From NCBI RefSeq assembly GCF_003259225.1, contig NZ_QHJF01000029.1, positions 37,056 through 101,055 on the forward strand: a stretch of DNA of 64,000 bases, in the 5' to 3' direction. This stretch comes from Marinomonas arctica (GTDB taxonomy: Bacteria; Pseudomonadota; Gammaproteobacteria; Pseudomonadales; Marinomonadaceae). Position 1 is the first letter of the stretch. Every line of letters begins with the position of its first letter. The notes below the pieces were generated by a model that worked only from the letters and a program-made list of their open reading frames with translations, ran no database searches and was not told the DNA's origin. Of the stretch, positions 37,717-47,002 are shown piece by piece. The position numbers and the translations under genes are program-made.

Positions 37717-39447
37717 CTAAAACTTTACCAGCAATAAAAAACCAATCACCAAAAACAAGAAGAAAGACACGCCTTGCCAGAACATGACTGGGTTACGCTG
37801 TATCAAAGGTGGCCGAGTGCGGTCGAGGAAAGTTTGATTCGGATGATGTAAGTCGTAGATAAATTCAGAGACTTCTTCATAACGTTTTAACGGATTTATG
37901 TTTAAGGCTTTATGCAATGCATCGTCAATCCAAACGGGCAATTCAGAGTCTTCCGTCATCACACTACGGTAGGTTAGGCGACGTTGAGCGGCGATGCTTT
38001 TTGCTTGAGCAATTTTCGGGCTATAAGGGAATTGGTTGCCAGATAACATTTGGTAGGCAATGACGCCGAGAGCATAAATATCGGAGCGCTCAGTACCAGC
38101 ATGACCAAGAAAGTATTCTGGTGCCGAATAACGCATAGTGCCTCGTAAGGCGTCTTCATCTTTGGTGTTGCTCACACCTGCGATGTGAGTAGAGCCAAAA
38201 TCAATGATTTTCACAGTACCGTGTTTGTCGATCATGATGTTGGCCGGACGAATGTCTTGATGAATCATACTTTTACGATGGAAAGCCTGCAGTCCATTGG
38301 CGATTTGTGAAATGATGTCTCGGGTTTTCTCCAGCGTTGGTTTGGGGTTATCTCTCATCCATTGAGCAAGGGACTGACCTTCGATGTATTCGGTTACCAA
38401 ATACAGACATTGCCGTTGTCGTGGTGGTTCGATGGCTTTAACCACATGAGGGTTCTGAACCCGCTTAGCAATCCAGTCTTCTAACATGAAGCTTTCCAAA
38501 TACGCCGCATCATCACTCAATTCTGCCGACGGTGTTTTAATCACCACAAGCTCATCGCTGTCTATATCACGGGCTAAAAACACATGACTGCGGCTGCTCA
38601 CATAAATAGAGCGCACGATTTCGTAGCCTTCAAACAACATTCTTTCTGTTAATGGCGGTGGCACAGGCAATTGACTGATGCGCTGTTGCACCTCTACCAG
38701 CTGATAACTTGGTACGTCATCCACTCGGGCGATTTGAATGCTCAAGTTGTCGTCACTGCCATTTTCTAATGCCTGTAAAATAATGTGTTCTGCGGCTTGG
38801 TCCAAGTTCTCTGACTCGGCAATACAGGTCACTATTTGCTCAGCGGTGACGAATTCATACACACCATCCGTCGCCATCACAAATATGTCGTCTTTACTCA
38901 TCGGGACGGTTTGATAATCCAATTCTAGAATCGGCTCTATGCCCAAGGCACGCGTTAAATAGCTCTCATTAATCGATACAATACGACGATGATCTTTTGT
39001 GAGTTGCTCGACTTTACCATCAACCAAACGACCACCAAGCAAACGATAAACACGGCTGTCGCCCAAATGAAAAATATGCACCGAATTGGCACGCATCACA
39101 ATGGCGGTAAACGTGCAGACATAACCTTTGTCTTTATCGAATCGGCTTAGGCCATTTTGGGTTTGAGAATAGAGAGCGGCATTGATAGACTTGATCACTT
39201 TTTCGCCAGATATCTTCACCGACCACGCGTCCGGGGTATGGTAAAAATCCTCTAGAAATCGCGTAATAGCGAACTCACTAGCGACTTGACTAACAGGGCT
39301 TGAACTGATGCCATCGGCGATGGCAAGCACTACACCTCTGGTCGATAATAGCGGCTCTGTTGGTATTCGACACCCCAGAAAATCTTGATTGATGTCTTTT
39401 TTACCCTTATTGGTGGCGCGGCCAATACTGATGCTCAGTGCTTTCAT
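37717..39447 (-). CDS. PP2C-type phosphatase fused to Ser/Thr protein kinase, membrane-anchored
   Basis: 576 residues from ATG 39447 (AGGGG box). Residues about 1-245: PP2C-like phosphatase with NQDFLG, AIADGISSS, FHLGDSRVYR, DHRR, VMATDGVYEF and GSDDNLSIQI. About 265-535: protein kinase with a VVIKTP lysine, catalytic loop HQDIRPAN (Arg in place of the usual Lys), IDFGS, and SAPEYFLG. A single C-terminal helix anchors it (FWQGVSFFLFLVIGFLLLV). Such fusions often sit by nitrogen-compound transport genes. The FNT-type transporter gene ends 64 bases upstream, so it may control that transporter. Confidence 0.88.
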   Translation of the reverse strand: MKALSISIGRATNKGKKDINQDFLGCRIPTEPLLSTRGVVLAIADGISSSPVSQVASEFAITRFLEDFYHTPDAWSVKISGEKVIKSINAALYSQTQNGLSRFDKDKGYVCTFTAIVMRANSVHIFHLGDSRVYRLLGGRLVDGKVEQLTKDHRRIVSINESYLTRALGIEPILELDYQTVPMSKDDIFVMATDGVYEFVTAEQIVTCIAESENLDQAAEHIILQALENGSDDNLSIQIARVDDVPSYQLVEVQQRISQLPVPPPLTERMLFEGYEIVRSIYVSSRSHVFLARDIDSDELVVIKTPSAELSDDAAYLESFMLEDWIAKRVQNPHVVKAIEPPRQRQCLYLVTEYIEGQSLAQWMRDNPKPTLEKTRDIISQIANGLQAFHRKSMIHQDIRPANIMIDKHGTVKIIDFGSTHIAGVSNTKDEDALRGTMRYSAPEYFLGHAGTERSDIYALGVIAYQMLSGNQFPYSPKIAQAKSIAAQRRLTYRSVMTEDSELPVWIDDALHKALNINPLKRYEEVSEFIYDLHHPNQTFLDRTRPPLIQRNPVMFWQGVSFFLFLVIGFLLLVKF

Positions 39448-39511
39448 TAAGACCCCTAAATACAAAAACTCTGCAAGCATCCAGACTCACAGAGTTTTCC
39501 AATACATCGTC

Positions 39512-40324
39512 TTATGCCAATTTACGCGACGCAGACGTTCTCACATGCGTCAGATAAAGAGGTAGCCCGACCAATAAAAGACCTCCGGCAAGATTGCCCA
39601 ACACCGTTGGAATCTCGTTCCAAATCAAATAATCCGATACGGTAAATTCTCCGCCCATGATCATAGAAAATGGGAACAAAAACATATTCACAATGGAATG
39701 CTCAAAGCCCATGTAAAAGAACAACATCACCGGCATCCACATGGCCGCCATTTTGGCACCAGCAGAGGTAGAGATCATCGCACCCACCACACCCATTGAC
39801 ACCATCCAGTTACACAACATGCCACGAATAAAAATGGTAAACCAACCGCCCACACCATGTGACTGATAGCCCAAAGTACGCGACTCACCAATGGAGCTTA
39901 CTTTCGCGGCCAACGCGCCGCCATCCGTGGCATAACCGTAAGTCAAAATAAATGACATAAAAAACGCCGTGGTTAAAGCCCCCGCAAAGTTACCAATAAA
40001 CACCAAGCCCCAGTTGCGCAGAACTTGTGCGGGCGTCACGCCTGGACGTTTATCAAACAACGCCAAAGGGACAAGCGTAAACACCCCAGTGAGCAGATCA
40101 AACTTCATCAAATAGAGCATGATAAAGCCCACAGGAAACAGCACAGCGCCCAACAATGGGCTGCCAGTTTGTGTGGCGACGGTAATGGCAAACACCGCCG
40201 CTAGGCCAAGAATCGCCCCCGCCATAAACGCACGAATGATGGTATCCTTCGTCGACATGTAGACCTTTTGCTCACCTGCGTCGACCATTTTGGTGACAAA
40301 TTCACTTGGTTCTATGTACGCCAT
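39512..40324 (-). CDS. Formate/nitrite transporter (FNT) family channel
   Basis: 270 residues, six hydrophobic segments with the FNT repeats (AFMAGAILGLAAVFAITVATQ, LLTGVFTLVPLALFDKR, NWGLVFIGNFAGAL, CNWMVSMGVVGAM, EHSIVNMFLFPFSMIMG, NEIPTVLGNLAGGLLLVG). Passes small monovalent anions. It is 56 bases after cynS in the same direction, so cyanate or nitrite is a more likely substrate than formate. AGAGGG box. Confidence 0.92.
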   Translation of the reverse strand: MAYIEPSEFVTKMVDAGEQKVYMSTKDTIIRAFMAGAILGLAAVFAITVATQTGSPLLGAVLFPVGFIMLYLMKFDLLTGVFTLVPLALFDKRPGVTPAQVLRNWGLVFIGNFAGALTTAFFMSFILTYGYATDGGALAAKVSSIGESRTLGYQSHGVGGWFTIFIRGMLCNWMVSMGVVGAMISTSAGAKMAAMWMPVMLFFYMGFEHSIVNMFLFPFSMIMGGEFTVSDYLIWNEIPTVLGNLAGGLLLVGLPLYLTHVRTSASRKLA

Positions 40325-40380
40325 TTTTACGCCCTCTTATTCTTTAAAATTACCTAAGATTCACTTTTGAAAAGAAATAA

Positions 40381-40821
40381 TTACCAAGATTTATATGGCA
40401 AAAACTTCCCATTTAACGTCAAAATAACCCGATCACCCTTAGGGTTTTCTTCTTTGTCGACCGTCATAGAAAAATCAATCGCACTCATGATGCCGTCGCC
40501 AAATTTTTCCTGGATAACCTCTTTAAGCGTGGGTCCATAAACGCCCACCACTTCATACAATCGATAAATTAAGGGATCTTGCGGAATCGCTTGATCCCAA
40601 GTTTTGGTTGGGTATTCCATCAGCACGGATTTGGCTTCGGCGGGTAAACCTAAAAAAGACACCAGCTTATCCGCCACGTCTTCTGAACAACTGTTCATGC
40701 CTAAACAGGCTGAGGTGATCCAAACATCGGTCATGCCAGTGGCTTTCGCGATAGACTCCCAGCTCAGATTTTTCTCTTTCTTAATGGCAAAAATGGCTTC
40801 TGTGACATCAATTTTTTTCAT
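40381..40821 (-). CDS. cynS: Cyanase (cyanate hydratase)
   Basis: 146 residues. Converts cyanate and bicarbonate to ammonia and CO2. The catalytic triad of the E. coli enzyme (Arg96, Glu99, Ser122) is present at a constant offset of nine: Arg87, Glu90 and Ser113 (YRLYEVVGVYGPTLKEVIQE, then GIMSAIDF). The N-terminal helical domain and the C-terminal LNGKFLPYKSW are typical. GAGGAAAAG box. First gene of a leftward group with the FNT transporter and kinase/phosphatase. Confidence 0.95.
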   Translation of the reverse strand: MKKIDVTEAIFAIKKEKNLSWESIAKATGMTDVWITSACLGMNSCSEDVADKLVSFLGLPAEAKSVLMEYPTKTWDQAIPQDPLIYRLYEVVGVYGPTLKEVIQEKFGDGIMSAIDFSMTVDKEENPKGDRVILTLNGKFLPYKSW

Positions 40822-41510
40822 CTCTTTTCCTCAAATAAAGCCCCTCAAATAGAGCTCTTCACAACAGAGTTATTCAAAATACAGGTCATTTGGTGCGCCC
40901 AGACTCAACAGATAGAGCAAGACATACCAATATTTTTCGAACGTTATTTTGCTTACGACAAGGCCAATGACGGATAACCGAATGGCTTTTTTAGAAAGAA
41001 AAAGAAAAGAGAGAAGAAAAGCGCACGCGCCACCCTCATCAGCTATCTCCTTTCTAAAGGAGCATGACCGAGTGCTACTGAAACAACAGCAGCTGGCGAC
41101 GATGCCATTAAGCAAACTGATCGACGTTGACCAACTTGTTATCTACATCAACAAAATCGACATAGAGACACTTAGATAATAGCAAGTATGGTGCCAAATA
41201 AATAAAGGCACCAGTGATACCTACCTAAATACGCATAATACGATTGATTTACCTATTAAAAATATTTTCAGCCACAACGAAATCCGTTTTTTTAAAATAA
41301 AAAACACGACTAAGACAAAGTTGCTCGCACCAGAAAAAAGCATCCTGATTGAATTAGGAGCAAGATCCGAGCACTGATCTAAAAGACAAAAAAACAAACC
41401 TATTGATAGATTTACCACAAAACCCAATTACCTATTTCTTCTATTTCAACATTTTGCTAATTTCAGAAAGAATCTTTCGTTTACTCAGTTAAAACAGTAA
41501 GGCATGGTAT
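40822..41510. other. 689-bp spacer between cynS and the Lrp gene
   Basis: Divergent promoter region for cynS (minus) and the Lrp gene (plus). It contains one doubtful small ORF (40967-41179), a hairpin TGGTGCC/GGCACCA (41189-41195 with 41207-41213, no T-run), and an AT-rich tract from 41220 to 41500. No regulatory site could be named with confidence. Confidence 0.55.
40967..41179 (+). CDS. Possible small basic protein (doubtful)
   Basis: 70 residues from ATG 40967, with AAGG only 3 bases before it. Begins with a Lys/Arg-rich stretch (ERKRKERRKAH) and ends in a plausible helical part (PLSKLIDVDQLVIYINKIDI). Not recognised. A hairpin follows 10 bases after the stop. It may be chance coding. 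Confidence 0.3.
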   Translation: MTDNRMAFLERKRKERRKAHAPPSSAISFLKEHDRVLLKQQQLATMPLSKLIDVDQLVIYINKIDIETLR

Positions 41511-41963
41511 ATGGACAAAATTGATAAAAAAATTCTACGCTTATTACAACAAGATGGCCGTCTAACCAATGCCGATTTAGCCGAACAGGTCAACGTGAGC
41601 CCAGCGACCTGTCATCGCCGTACTCATCAGCTTTTTAAAGACGGTTACATCAGCGAAGTTCGAGCGGTCATAGCACCAGAAAAAGTCGAGCGAAGTGCCT
41701 TAGTATTGGTAGGAGTAGTGCTAGATAGGTCGACACAAGAGAGCTTTGCGACATTTGAAAACGCTATTTCTAAGCTGCCTTTCATTTTGGATTGCCACCT
41801 AGTCGCGGGAGATTTTGATTACTTCCTAAAGGTGCGAGTCAAAGACATGGCCGACTTTAATAAACTACATAGTGATCAATTATTGGCGTTGCCAAGTGTT
41901 CGGCAATTACGCACTTTTTTTGTGATGAAAGAAGTCAAAGACAATGCCCCATTGGCGTTTTAG
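41511..41963 (+). CDS. Lrp/AsnC-family transcriptional regulator
   Basis: 150 residues. N-terminal HTH (LTNADLAEQVNVSPATCHRR) and RAM/AsnC effector domain (VLVGVVLD, CHLVAGDFDYFLKVRVKDM). Senses an amino acid in known relatives. Nearest amino-acid gene is the ACC deaminase 1.9 kb downstream on the other strand; ACC deaminase is controlled by an Lrp-type AcdR in Pseudomonas, so a link is possible but unproven because a chemoreceptor gene intervenes. Confidence 0.9.
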   Translation: MDKIDKKILRLLQQDGRLTNADLAEQVNVSPATCHRRTHQLFKDGYISEVRAVIAPEKVERSALVLVGVVLDRSTQESFATFENAISKLPFILDCHLVAGDFDYFLKVRVKDMADFNKLHSDQLLALPSVRQLRTFFVMKEVKDNAPLAF

Positions 41964-42124
41964 CCTTTTAATCACGATAAGGTTATCACTATAAAAATGA
42001 TATTAGACTAAGTAAACGACTACACCTTATGCCTTTCACGAAAGCCGTACAAAAAAAACACTGAACAAATAATTTTTTCCTACTAGAATTAAAAATCATC
42101 ACTCTTTTATTTCGGAGAAAATTA

Positions 42125-43714
42125 ATGACGATAAAGATTAAAATTTATCTTGGTATATGCCTATTCGTGGCATTAGTTTTAAGCAACGCTGTTCTAAGCA
42201 TACTATCGATTAATAAACTCAATTCCGAAATTAGCTACATTACCGGTAATGCTTGGGATGCCGCCGATGGTGCAATGGAGGGAACGATTGGTATACAAGC
42301 CCAAATCATTACCCTTGATGCCTACATCAGTAATGAGATATCACTCGAGGACGCAAAAAAGAAAATCACAGAAGAAAATGCCTTCACTGCAGAAGCGCTG
42401 GGCAGAATGAAAAACTCAGGCTTAATGGGAACACAAGCCTTAACCACTCTGGACAATTATTTAGCAACGTTAGAAACCCTGAAAGGCAGAATACTGTCCG
42501 ATAATACAGAGATCTCTACCGGCGCCGTTGCAGAATTTGATCAACACGTCGAAAAGCTACTAACCTTCGTTGAAAAGCTCGAAGAAGAAGGCGATAGCCA
42601 AGTCGAAATCAGAGCCGCTAACTTAGAGAATGTTATTAATACAGTAAAGCTCAATAATACAATCGGCTTAGCCATTGTATTGATTCTATCTGTTTTTATC
42701 GCTTTCGCTGCGAACCGTCTGATTATTCAACCTTTACGTCAAATGATAACGGTTTTAGAAAACCTCAATCGTGCTGACGGCAACTTAACCACTCGTCTTG
42801 ATGCTTCTGGCAAAGACGAAATGGCTGAAGTTGCTAGAAACCTGAATGGGTTCATTGAACTGGTGCATTCAGTGATTAAGCAAGTTGCCAACACCGTCTC
42901 ATCAACCCAAGGTTTTGCAACACAGATAGACAATGCTTTGCAACAAGTCGACAAAATGTCCAAACATCAACAGCGAGGCACAAAAGACATTGCCAACGCG
43001 GTGAATGTCATGACCAATTCGTTGAGCCAAGTGTCTGCTGATGCAAATAAGTGTGGTGACATGGCCATAGAAGCCAATACTAACTCCACCAAGGGGCAAA
43101 ATAACCTGTCACAAACCCTTAAATCCTTACACAACGTTGTCGACGAAATGGATAAAGCGTCTTCCGTAGTGTCTACCCTAGAAACAGATGGACAAAACAT
43201 CGGCAATATACTGGATGTGATTCGTGGTATAGCGGAACAAACCAACTTATTGGCCCTTAACGCAGCCATTGAAGCAGCTCGTGCAGGAGAAACCGGTCGA
43301 GGCTTTGCTGTCGTTGCCGATGAAGTGCGTAACCTAGCCAATAGAACGCATGAATCCACACTCGAAATAGAAACCGCCGTGGAACGCATTCAAAAAGGCT
43401 CTGCCGATGCAGCACAGGTCATGCGAACGTCACAGACACTTACAGAGAACGTCGCCACACAAGCACAAGAAACCATTGAAATGTTTACCACCATTATCGA
43501 ATCTATCAGCACCTTAAGTCATACCAACCAGCAGATATCGACGTCCATTCAAGAACAAAACCAACAGGCAAACGAGATAGCAGAGCAAGTAAATGATGTG
43601 ACTAATACGGCTTCATCCAATGTGGAATACACACAAAAAGCCATCGATATTAAAAATCGCCTAAGCAGCGACGTTCAGCAGTTAAGCAAATTAGTCGATA
43701 GCTTCCGAATCTAA
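42125..43714 (+). CDS. Methyl-accepting chemotaxis protein
   Basis: 529 residues. Membrane helix about 7-28, a 150-residue periplasmic four-helix-type sensor rich in acidic residues, second membrane helix about 177-200, HAMP domain (IIQPLRQMI...[13 protein letters not shown]), then a long signalling coiled coil with the hairpin tip [20 protein letters not shown] (368-387). No C-terminal CheR-docking pentapeptide. Ligand unknown. Monocistronic: a terminator follows. Confidence 0.93.
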   Translation: MTIKIKIYLGICLFVALVLSNAVLSILSINKLNSEISYITGNAWDAADGAMEGTIGIQAQIITLDAYISNEISLEDAKKKITEENAFTAEALGRMKNSGLMGTQALTTLDNYLATLETLKGRILSDNTEISTGAVAEFDQHVEKLLTFVEKLEEEGDSQVEIRAANLENVINTVKLNNTIGLAIVLILSVFIAFAANRLIIQPLRQMITVLENLNRADGNLTTRLDASGKDEMAEVARNLNGFIELVHSVIKQVANTVSSTQGFATQIDNALQQVDKMSKHQQRGTKDIANAVNVMTNSLSQVSADANKCGDMAIEANTNSTKGQNNLSQTLKSLHNVVDEMDKASSVVSTLETDGQNIGNILDVIRGIAEQTNLLALNAAIEAARAGETGRGFAVVADEVRNLANRTHESTLEIETAVERIQKGSADAAQVMRTSQTLTENVATQAQETIEMFTTIIESISTLSHTNQQISTSIQEQNQQANEIAEQVNDVTNTASSNVEYTQKAIDIKNRLSSDVQQLSKLVDSFRI

Positions 43715-43757
43715 ATTTATTTTAAATGCCCTACAAAAAACACTAACAGCGATAAAC

Positions 43758-43787
43758 AAAAAGGCTTCCCAGTGGAAGCCTTTTTTA
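43758..43787. terminator. Bidirectional terminator between the chemoreceptor and acdS genes
   Basis: Stem AAAGGCTTCC with GGAAGCCTTT around a four-base loop, flanked by A-run and T-run; serves the two convergent genes. Confidence 0.85.
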
Positions 43788-43832
43788 CCGATAAAACACA
43801 ACACTTTCGATAACTTAATAGCTCATTAACGA

Positions 43833-44846
43833 CTAGCCATTACGATAAATATAACTATAACCATTAATCGCTGGTACACCGCCAAGATGGGCGTAAAGCA
43901 CTTTTGAGCCTTCTGGAAAAAAGCCTTTTTTCGCTAAATCAATCAAGCCTTGCATGGATTTCCCTTCATAAACAGGGTCTGTCATCATGCCTTCTAAACG
44001 CGCAACCAATCGAATCGCCTCATTGGTTTCGTTCGATGGCACGCCATAGGCTGGGTAGGCGTAATCTTCATTAATGACAATGTCGTCGGCGGTCATTTCA
44101 CGCCCTAACTCAACCAACTCAGCAGTATTTTTGGCAATCGCTAATACCTGATCTCGTGTTTGTTGAGGCGTTCCTGATGCATCAATCCCAATCACATTTT
44201 GTGAGCGACCATCCGCAGCAAAACCAACCGCCATACCGGCATGAGTAGAACCCGTTACGGTACAAACTACAATGTAATCAAATTTAAAACCTAGCTCTTT
44301 TTCCTGTTCACGAACTTCTTCAGCAAAGCCTACATAACCTAAGCCACCAAATTTATGCACGGACGCACCAGCCGGAATAGGATAAGGAATGCCGCCTTTA
44401 GCCTTTACGTCTTCAATAGCGTTTTTCCAGCTTTCACGGATACCAATGTCAAAACCATCGTTCACAAGATCGATTTCTGCCCCCATCACGCGGCTCATCA
44501 AAATATTCCCTACGCGGTCATATACAGCGTCTTCAAACGGCACCCAGCTCTCTTGTACCAGACGACATTTCATACCGATCTTGGCGGCTGTCGCGGTGAC
44601 CAAACGAGTGTGGTTGGATTGCACACCACCAATACTTACCAAGGTATCCGCACCAGAGGCAAGAGCATCAGGCACTATGTATTCCAATTTACGAAGCTTA
44701 TTACCGCCAAGAGCAAGACCAGAGTTACAGTCTTCGCGTTTCGCATAGACCTCAATATTGCCTAAGTGATCAGACAGGCGTTGTAATTTCTCGATTGGTG
44801 TTGGGCCAAAGGTAAGTGGGTAACGTTCAAATTTTTTCAAGTTCAT
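43833..44846 (-). CDS. acdS: 1-aminocyclopropane-1-carboxylate (ACC) deaminase
   Basis: 337 residues. Splits ACC, the ethylene precursor, to ammonia and 2-oxobutyrate with PLP. Diagnostic residues of the Pseudomonas UW4 enzyme are present at a constant offset of one: Lys50 ([10 protein letters not shown]), Ser77 (GVQSNH), Tyr293 and Glu294 (DPVYEGKS) and Leu321 (YAHLGGVPA). Glu and Leu at the last two places separate true ACC deaminases from D-cysteine desulfhydrases. A wide spacer lies upstream, so it is probably transcribed alone. Confidence 0.92.
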   Translation of the reverse strand: MNLKKFERYPLTFGPTPIEKLQRLSDHLGNIEVYAKREDCNSGLALGGNKLRKLEYIVPDALASGADTLVSIGGVQSNHTRLVTATAAKIGMKCRLVQESWVPFEDAVYDRVGNILMSRVMGAEIDLVNDGFDIGIRESWKNAIEDVKAKGGIPYPIPAGASVHKFGGLGYVGFAEEVREQEKELGFKFDYIVVCTVTGSTHAGMAVGFAADGRSQNVIGIDASGTPQQTRDQVLAIAKNTAELVELGREMTADDIVINEDYAYPAYGVPSNETNEAIRLVARLEGMMTDPVYEGKSMQGLIDLAKKGFFPEGSKVLYAHLGGVPAINGYSYIYRNG

Positions 44847-45338
44847 AGTGGTCGTTCCTTTTCAATGAAAATGTATCGTTTTAACGACCACCAGATTAGC
44901 GAAATAATAATGAAAGGTGCTTTCTAATATCGTCTGTTTTTGATAAATAAAAACCAATTTTAAACGATAAATATTTTAATATTTTTCATTTTATTAAACA
45001 TTATGAAATATTTTCTCACGAATAAACCACCCCAATCCAAGGGGCGGGGTATCGGTGTTTTATTGGATTCACACTACGTTATGTACAGACGTCATTCCCG
45101 CGAAGGAGACTGTCGTTAAAGCCCGATCATACCCAATATGTAGGCCGACTGAATCAAGGAACGAAGATACTTACCTGTAAAAGAATAGCGGCACGCCTGA
45201 TTACGGTCGTGCCTCCCTCATCAGGCCTACAAAACTAACTGGTCTTTTAGGTGAATCAAAAGAAGGATGTCAGATCACGCCTCGAGCCTCGGCTAATCTG
45301 ACCTACGGGGTTGTGGCTCAGGTCAACAGGTTGGCGTT
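44847..45338. repeat. 492-bp spacer with a cluster of REP-like repeats
   Basis: No gene. The first 170 bases should hold the acdS promoter (AT-rich). 45027-45057 carries the CCACCCCAA...GGTATCGGTG motif shared with 10511. 45140-45150 and 45196-45234 are GTAGGCC-headed units in opposite sense, the latter matching 35069-35104. 45269-45303 is a hairpin with GTCAGAT/ATCTGAC ends. A multi-unit REP/BIME-type cluster downstream of the RidA gene. Confidence 0.6.
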
Positions 45339-45746
45339 TTAAGTAACAGCAAGCGACCAAACAGGATCTGGAATCATCATAATGGCATCCACTTGCATCT
45401 CGGCATCCATTGGCAAACCGTTTACCGATACAACTGCTCTGGCAGGAAGTAGCGAGCGAAAGTGCTTAAGCATTTCTTCATTGAATTCCACCAGGCTCGC
45501 CATGTCTTTAAGATAAATGGTTAACTTCACCACATGCTCAAGTGATCCACCAGATGCGATTGCCACGGCACTCAAGTTATGAAAAACCTGAGCAGTTTGC
45601 TCCGCTATCGAACCTTGCAGTAAGGTGTTAGATTTGGCAATGAGAGGAATTTGCCCAGACAGAAACGCCCAATGTCCAGACTTTATCGCTTGTGAACAAA
45701 CATCAGATTCGGATGGTGCTAACTCAGTTTCAATTGAATGAAGCAT
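45339..45746 (-). CDS. RidA-family enamine/imine deaminase
   Basis: 135 residues. Family members hydrolyse reactive 2-aminoacrylate and similar enamines made by PLP enzymes. Seen: GHWAFLSGQIPLI, VVKLTIYLKDM, and LPARAVVSVNGLP with the conserved active-site Arg. AAAGGAGA box. Last gene of the leftward peptide-use operon, 28 bases after an M20 peptidase gene. Two enamine-forming PLP enzymes (ACC deaminase, D-serine dehydratase) are encoded nearby, a fitting context. Confidence 0.88.
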   Translation of the reverse strand: MLHSIETELAPSESDVCSQAIKSGHWAFLSGQIPLIAKSNTLLQGSIAEQTAQVFHNLSAVAIASGGSLEHVVKLTIYLKDMASLVEFNEEMLKHFRSLLPARAVVSVNGLPMDAEMQVDAIMMIPDPVWSLAVT

Positions 45747-45774
45747 GATTTATCTCCTTTAAAAGGTTCGATCC

Positions 45775-46992
45775 TTACGGCAAAAGCAAAATACTCTTGG
45801 CAACCGCTTGAGTGCGAGGCACGAAGGTATCTAACAAACAAAGCTCGCCTTCGGTATGCATTTTTGCGCCCACTGGGCCCGTTCCACATAAGGTCGGAAC
45901 ACCCATCGACGAGGTAAAACCCGCATCCGAACAACCACCCGTAAATTCGCCTTCAACGGAAAACCCCAATGACTCAGCTTGTACTTGATAATGTGCCAAT
46001 AACTCAGAACTCATGTTTAATTCAAATGGATGAAACGCCGATATTAAACGTACCGAAGCGGTTACACCTTGCAGCCTAGGCATATCAACAATGGCCTGAA
46101 TCGCGTCCATCGCATCGACCATTTGTTCTTTCGTGATGTAGCGTAAATCCAATTTCGCTTTGGCCTCAGCCGCAACCGTATTGGAAGACATACCACCATT
46201 GATTAAACCGACATTGGTTGTCACTCCCGTTTCATAATCGGTCAGTGCATGCAGCTCAGTAATGATTAAAGCCAAGCCGCCAATAGCGCTGGCACCATCG
46301 GCATGATTTACCCCTGAGTGAGCCGCTTTACCTTTGACAATAATCTCAAAGCTCGCACCGCCTTTTCGAGCCGATACCACATTGCCACTGATGCGACCGG
46401 GTTCGGCATTGAAAACCGCTTTTGCCCCCTTCACCATGTGTTGAATAACATGACGACCTTCTGGCGAGCCTATTTCTTCATCGCCAGTAAACAAGCCAAC
46501 AACAGGGTGAGGCAATGCATCGATATCAGAGTGATTCAATAAATACTGCAAGCCTCTTAACACGAAACAATTCAGCACCAAACCAGATTTCATATCCGCC
46601 ACACCCGGTCCAAAGGCCGTCATGCCGTCACGCGTAAAACCCCGTGTTGTAACGGTGCCTTTGGGGAAAACTGTGTCCCTGTGTCCCATCAGAAAGATGG
46701 CTGGCTGAGAATCTTTTTTATCAAATCCAGAACCAATACGTGCTTCCAACACATCGCCAGAGCTTGCCGATTTATGCCAGCGACATTCGATACCATCGGC
46801 TTCTAACCAAGACGCCATTAGCCGTCCTGCCGCATCAACCCCTTCTTTGTCATAGCTGTTCGAGTCGGTATCGACCAATTCCTGTAGACACTGAATCATC
46901 TCGTCTTCTTGAGTGGCGAGCCAGTCACAGAGTAAATCCGCATAAGTCGCAAGTACGCTGTTGCTTAGCTTTTTTGCTGTCGTTATTGTCAT
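45775..46992 (-). CDS. M20-family metallopeptidase (carboxypeptidase G2-like)
   Basis: 405 residues, two-zinc exopeptidase fold. Metal and catalytic motifs: GHRDTVFPKGT (His, Asp), GVADMKSG (Asp), TGDEEIGSPEG (catalytic Glu-Glu), GFTGGCSDAGF, and a C-terminal His in GAKMHTEGE. No signal peptide; acts in the cytoplasm on imported peptides or N-acyl amino acids. AAGGAG box; 10 bases after the next M20 gene. Confidence 0.88.
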   Translation of the reverse strand: MTITTAKKLSNSVLATYADLLCDWLATQEDEMIQCLQELVDTDSNSYDKEGVDAAGRLMASWLEADGIECRWHKSASSGDVLEARIGSGFDKKDSQPAIFLMGHRDTVFPKGTVTTRGFTRDGMTAFGPGVADMKSGLVLNCFVLRGLQYLLNHSDIDALPHPVVGLFTGDEEIGSPEGRHVIQHMVKGAKAVFNAEPGRISGNVVSARKGGASFEIIVKGKAAHSGVNHADGASAIGGLALIITELHALTDYETGVTTNVGLINGGMSSNTVAAEAKAKLDLRYITKEQMVDAMDAIQAIVDMPRLQGVTASVRLISAFHPFELNMSSELLAHYQVQAESLGFSVEGEFTGGCSDAGFTSSMGVPTLCGTGPVGAKMHTEGELCLLDTFVPRTQAVAKSILLLP

Positions 46993-47002
46993 GTCGTTCT
47001 CC

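Noticed and set aside
41221..41427. 68-codon hydrophobic minus-strand frame in the spacer before the Lrp gene
   Set aside because: No ribosome-binding site, AT-rich background, and composition as expected for random translation of A/T tracts.
42967..43389. 140-codon minus-strand frame opposite the chemoreceptor signalling domain
   Set aside because: It is a frame shadow produced by the biased codons of the chemoreceptor; its product has low-complexity Ser/Ala content and resembles nothing.
45140..45303. Hairpin cluster considered as a CRISPR or tRNA remnant
   Set aside because: Units are not regularly spaced repeats with unique spacers and do not fold as a cloverleaf; they match the REP-like elements at 10625 and 35021.
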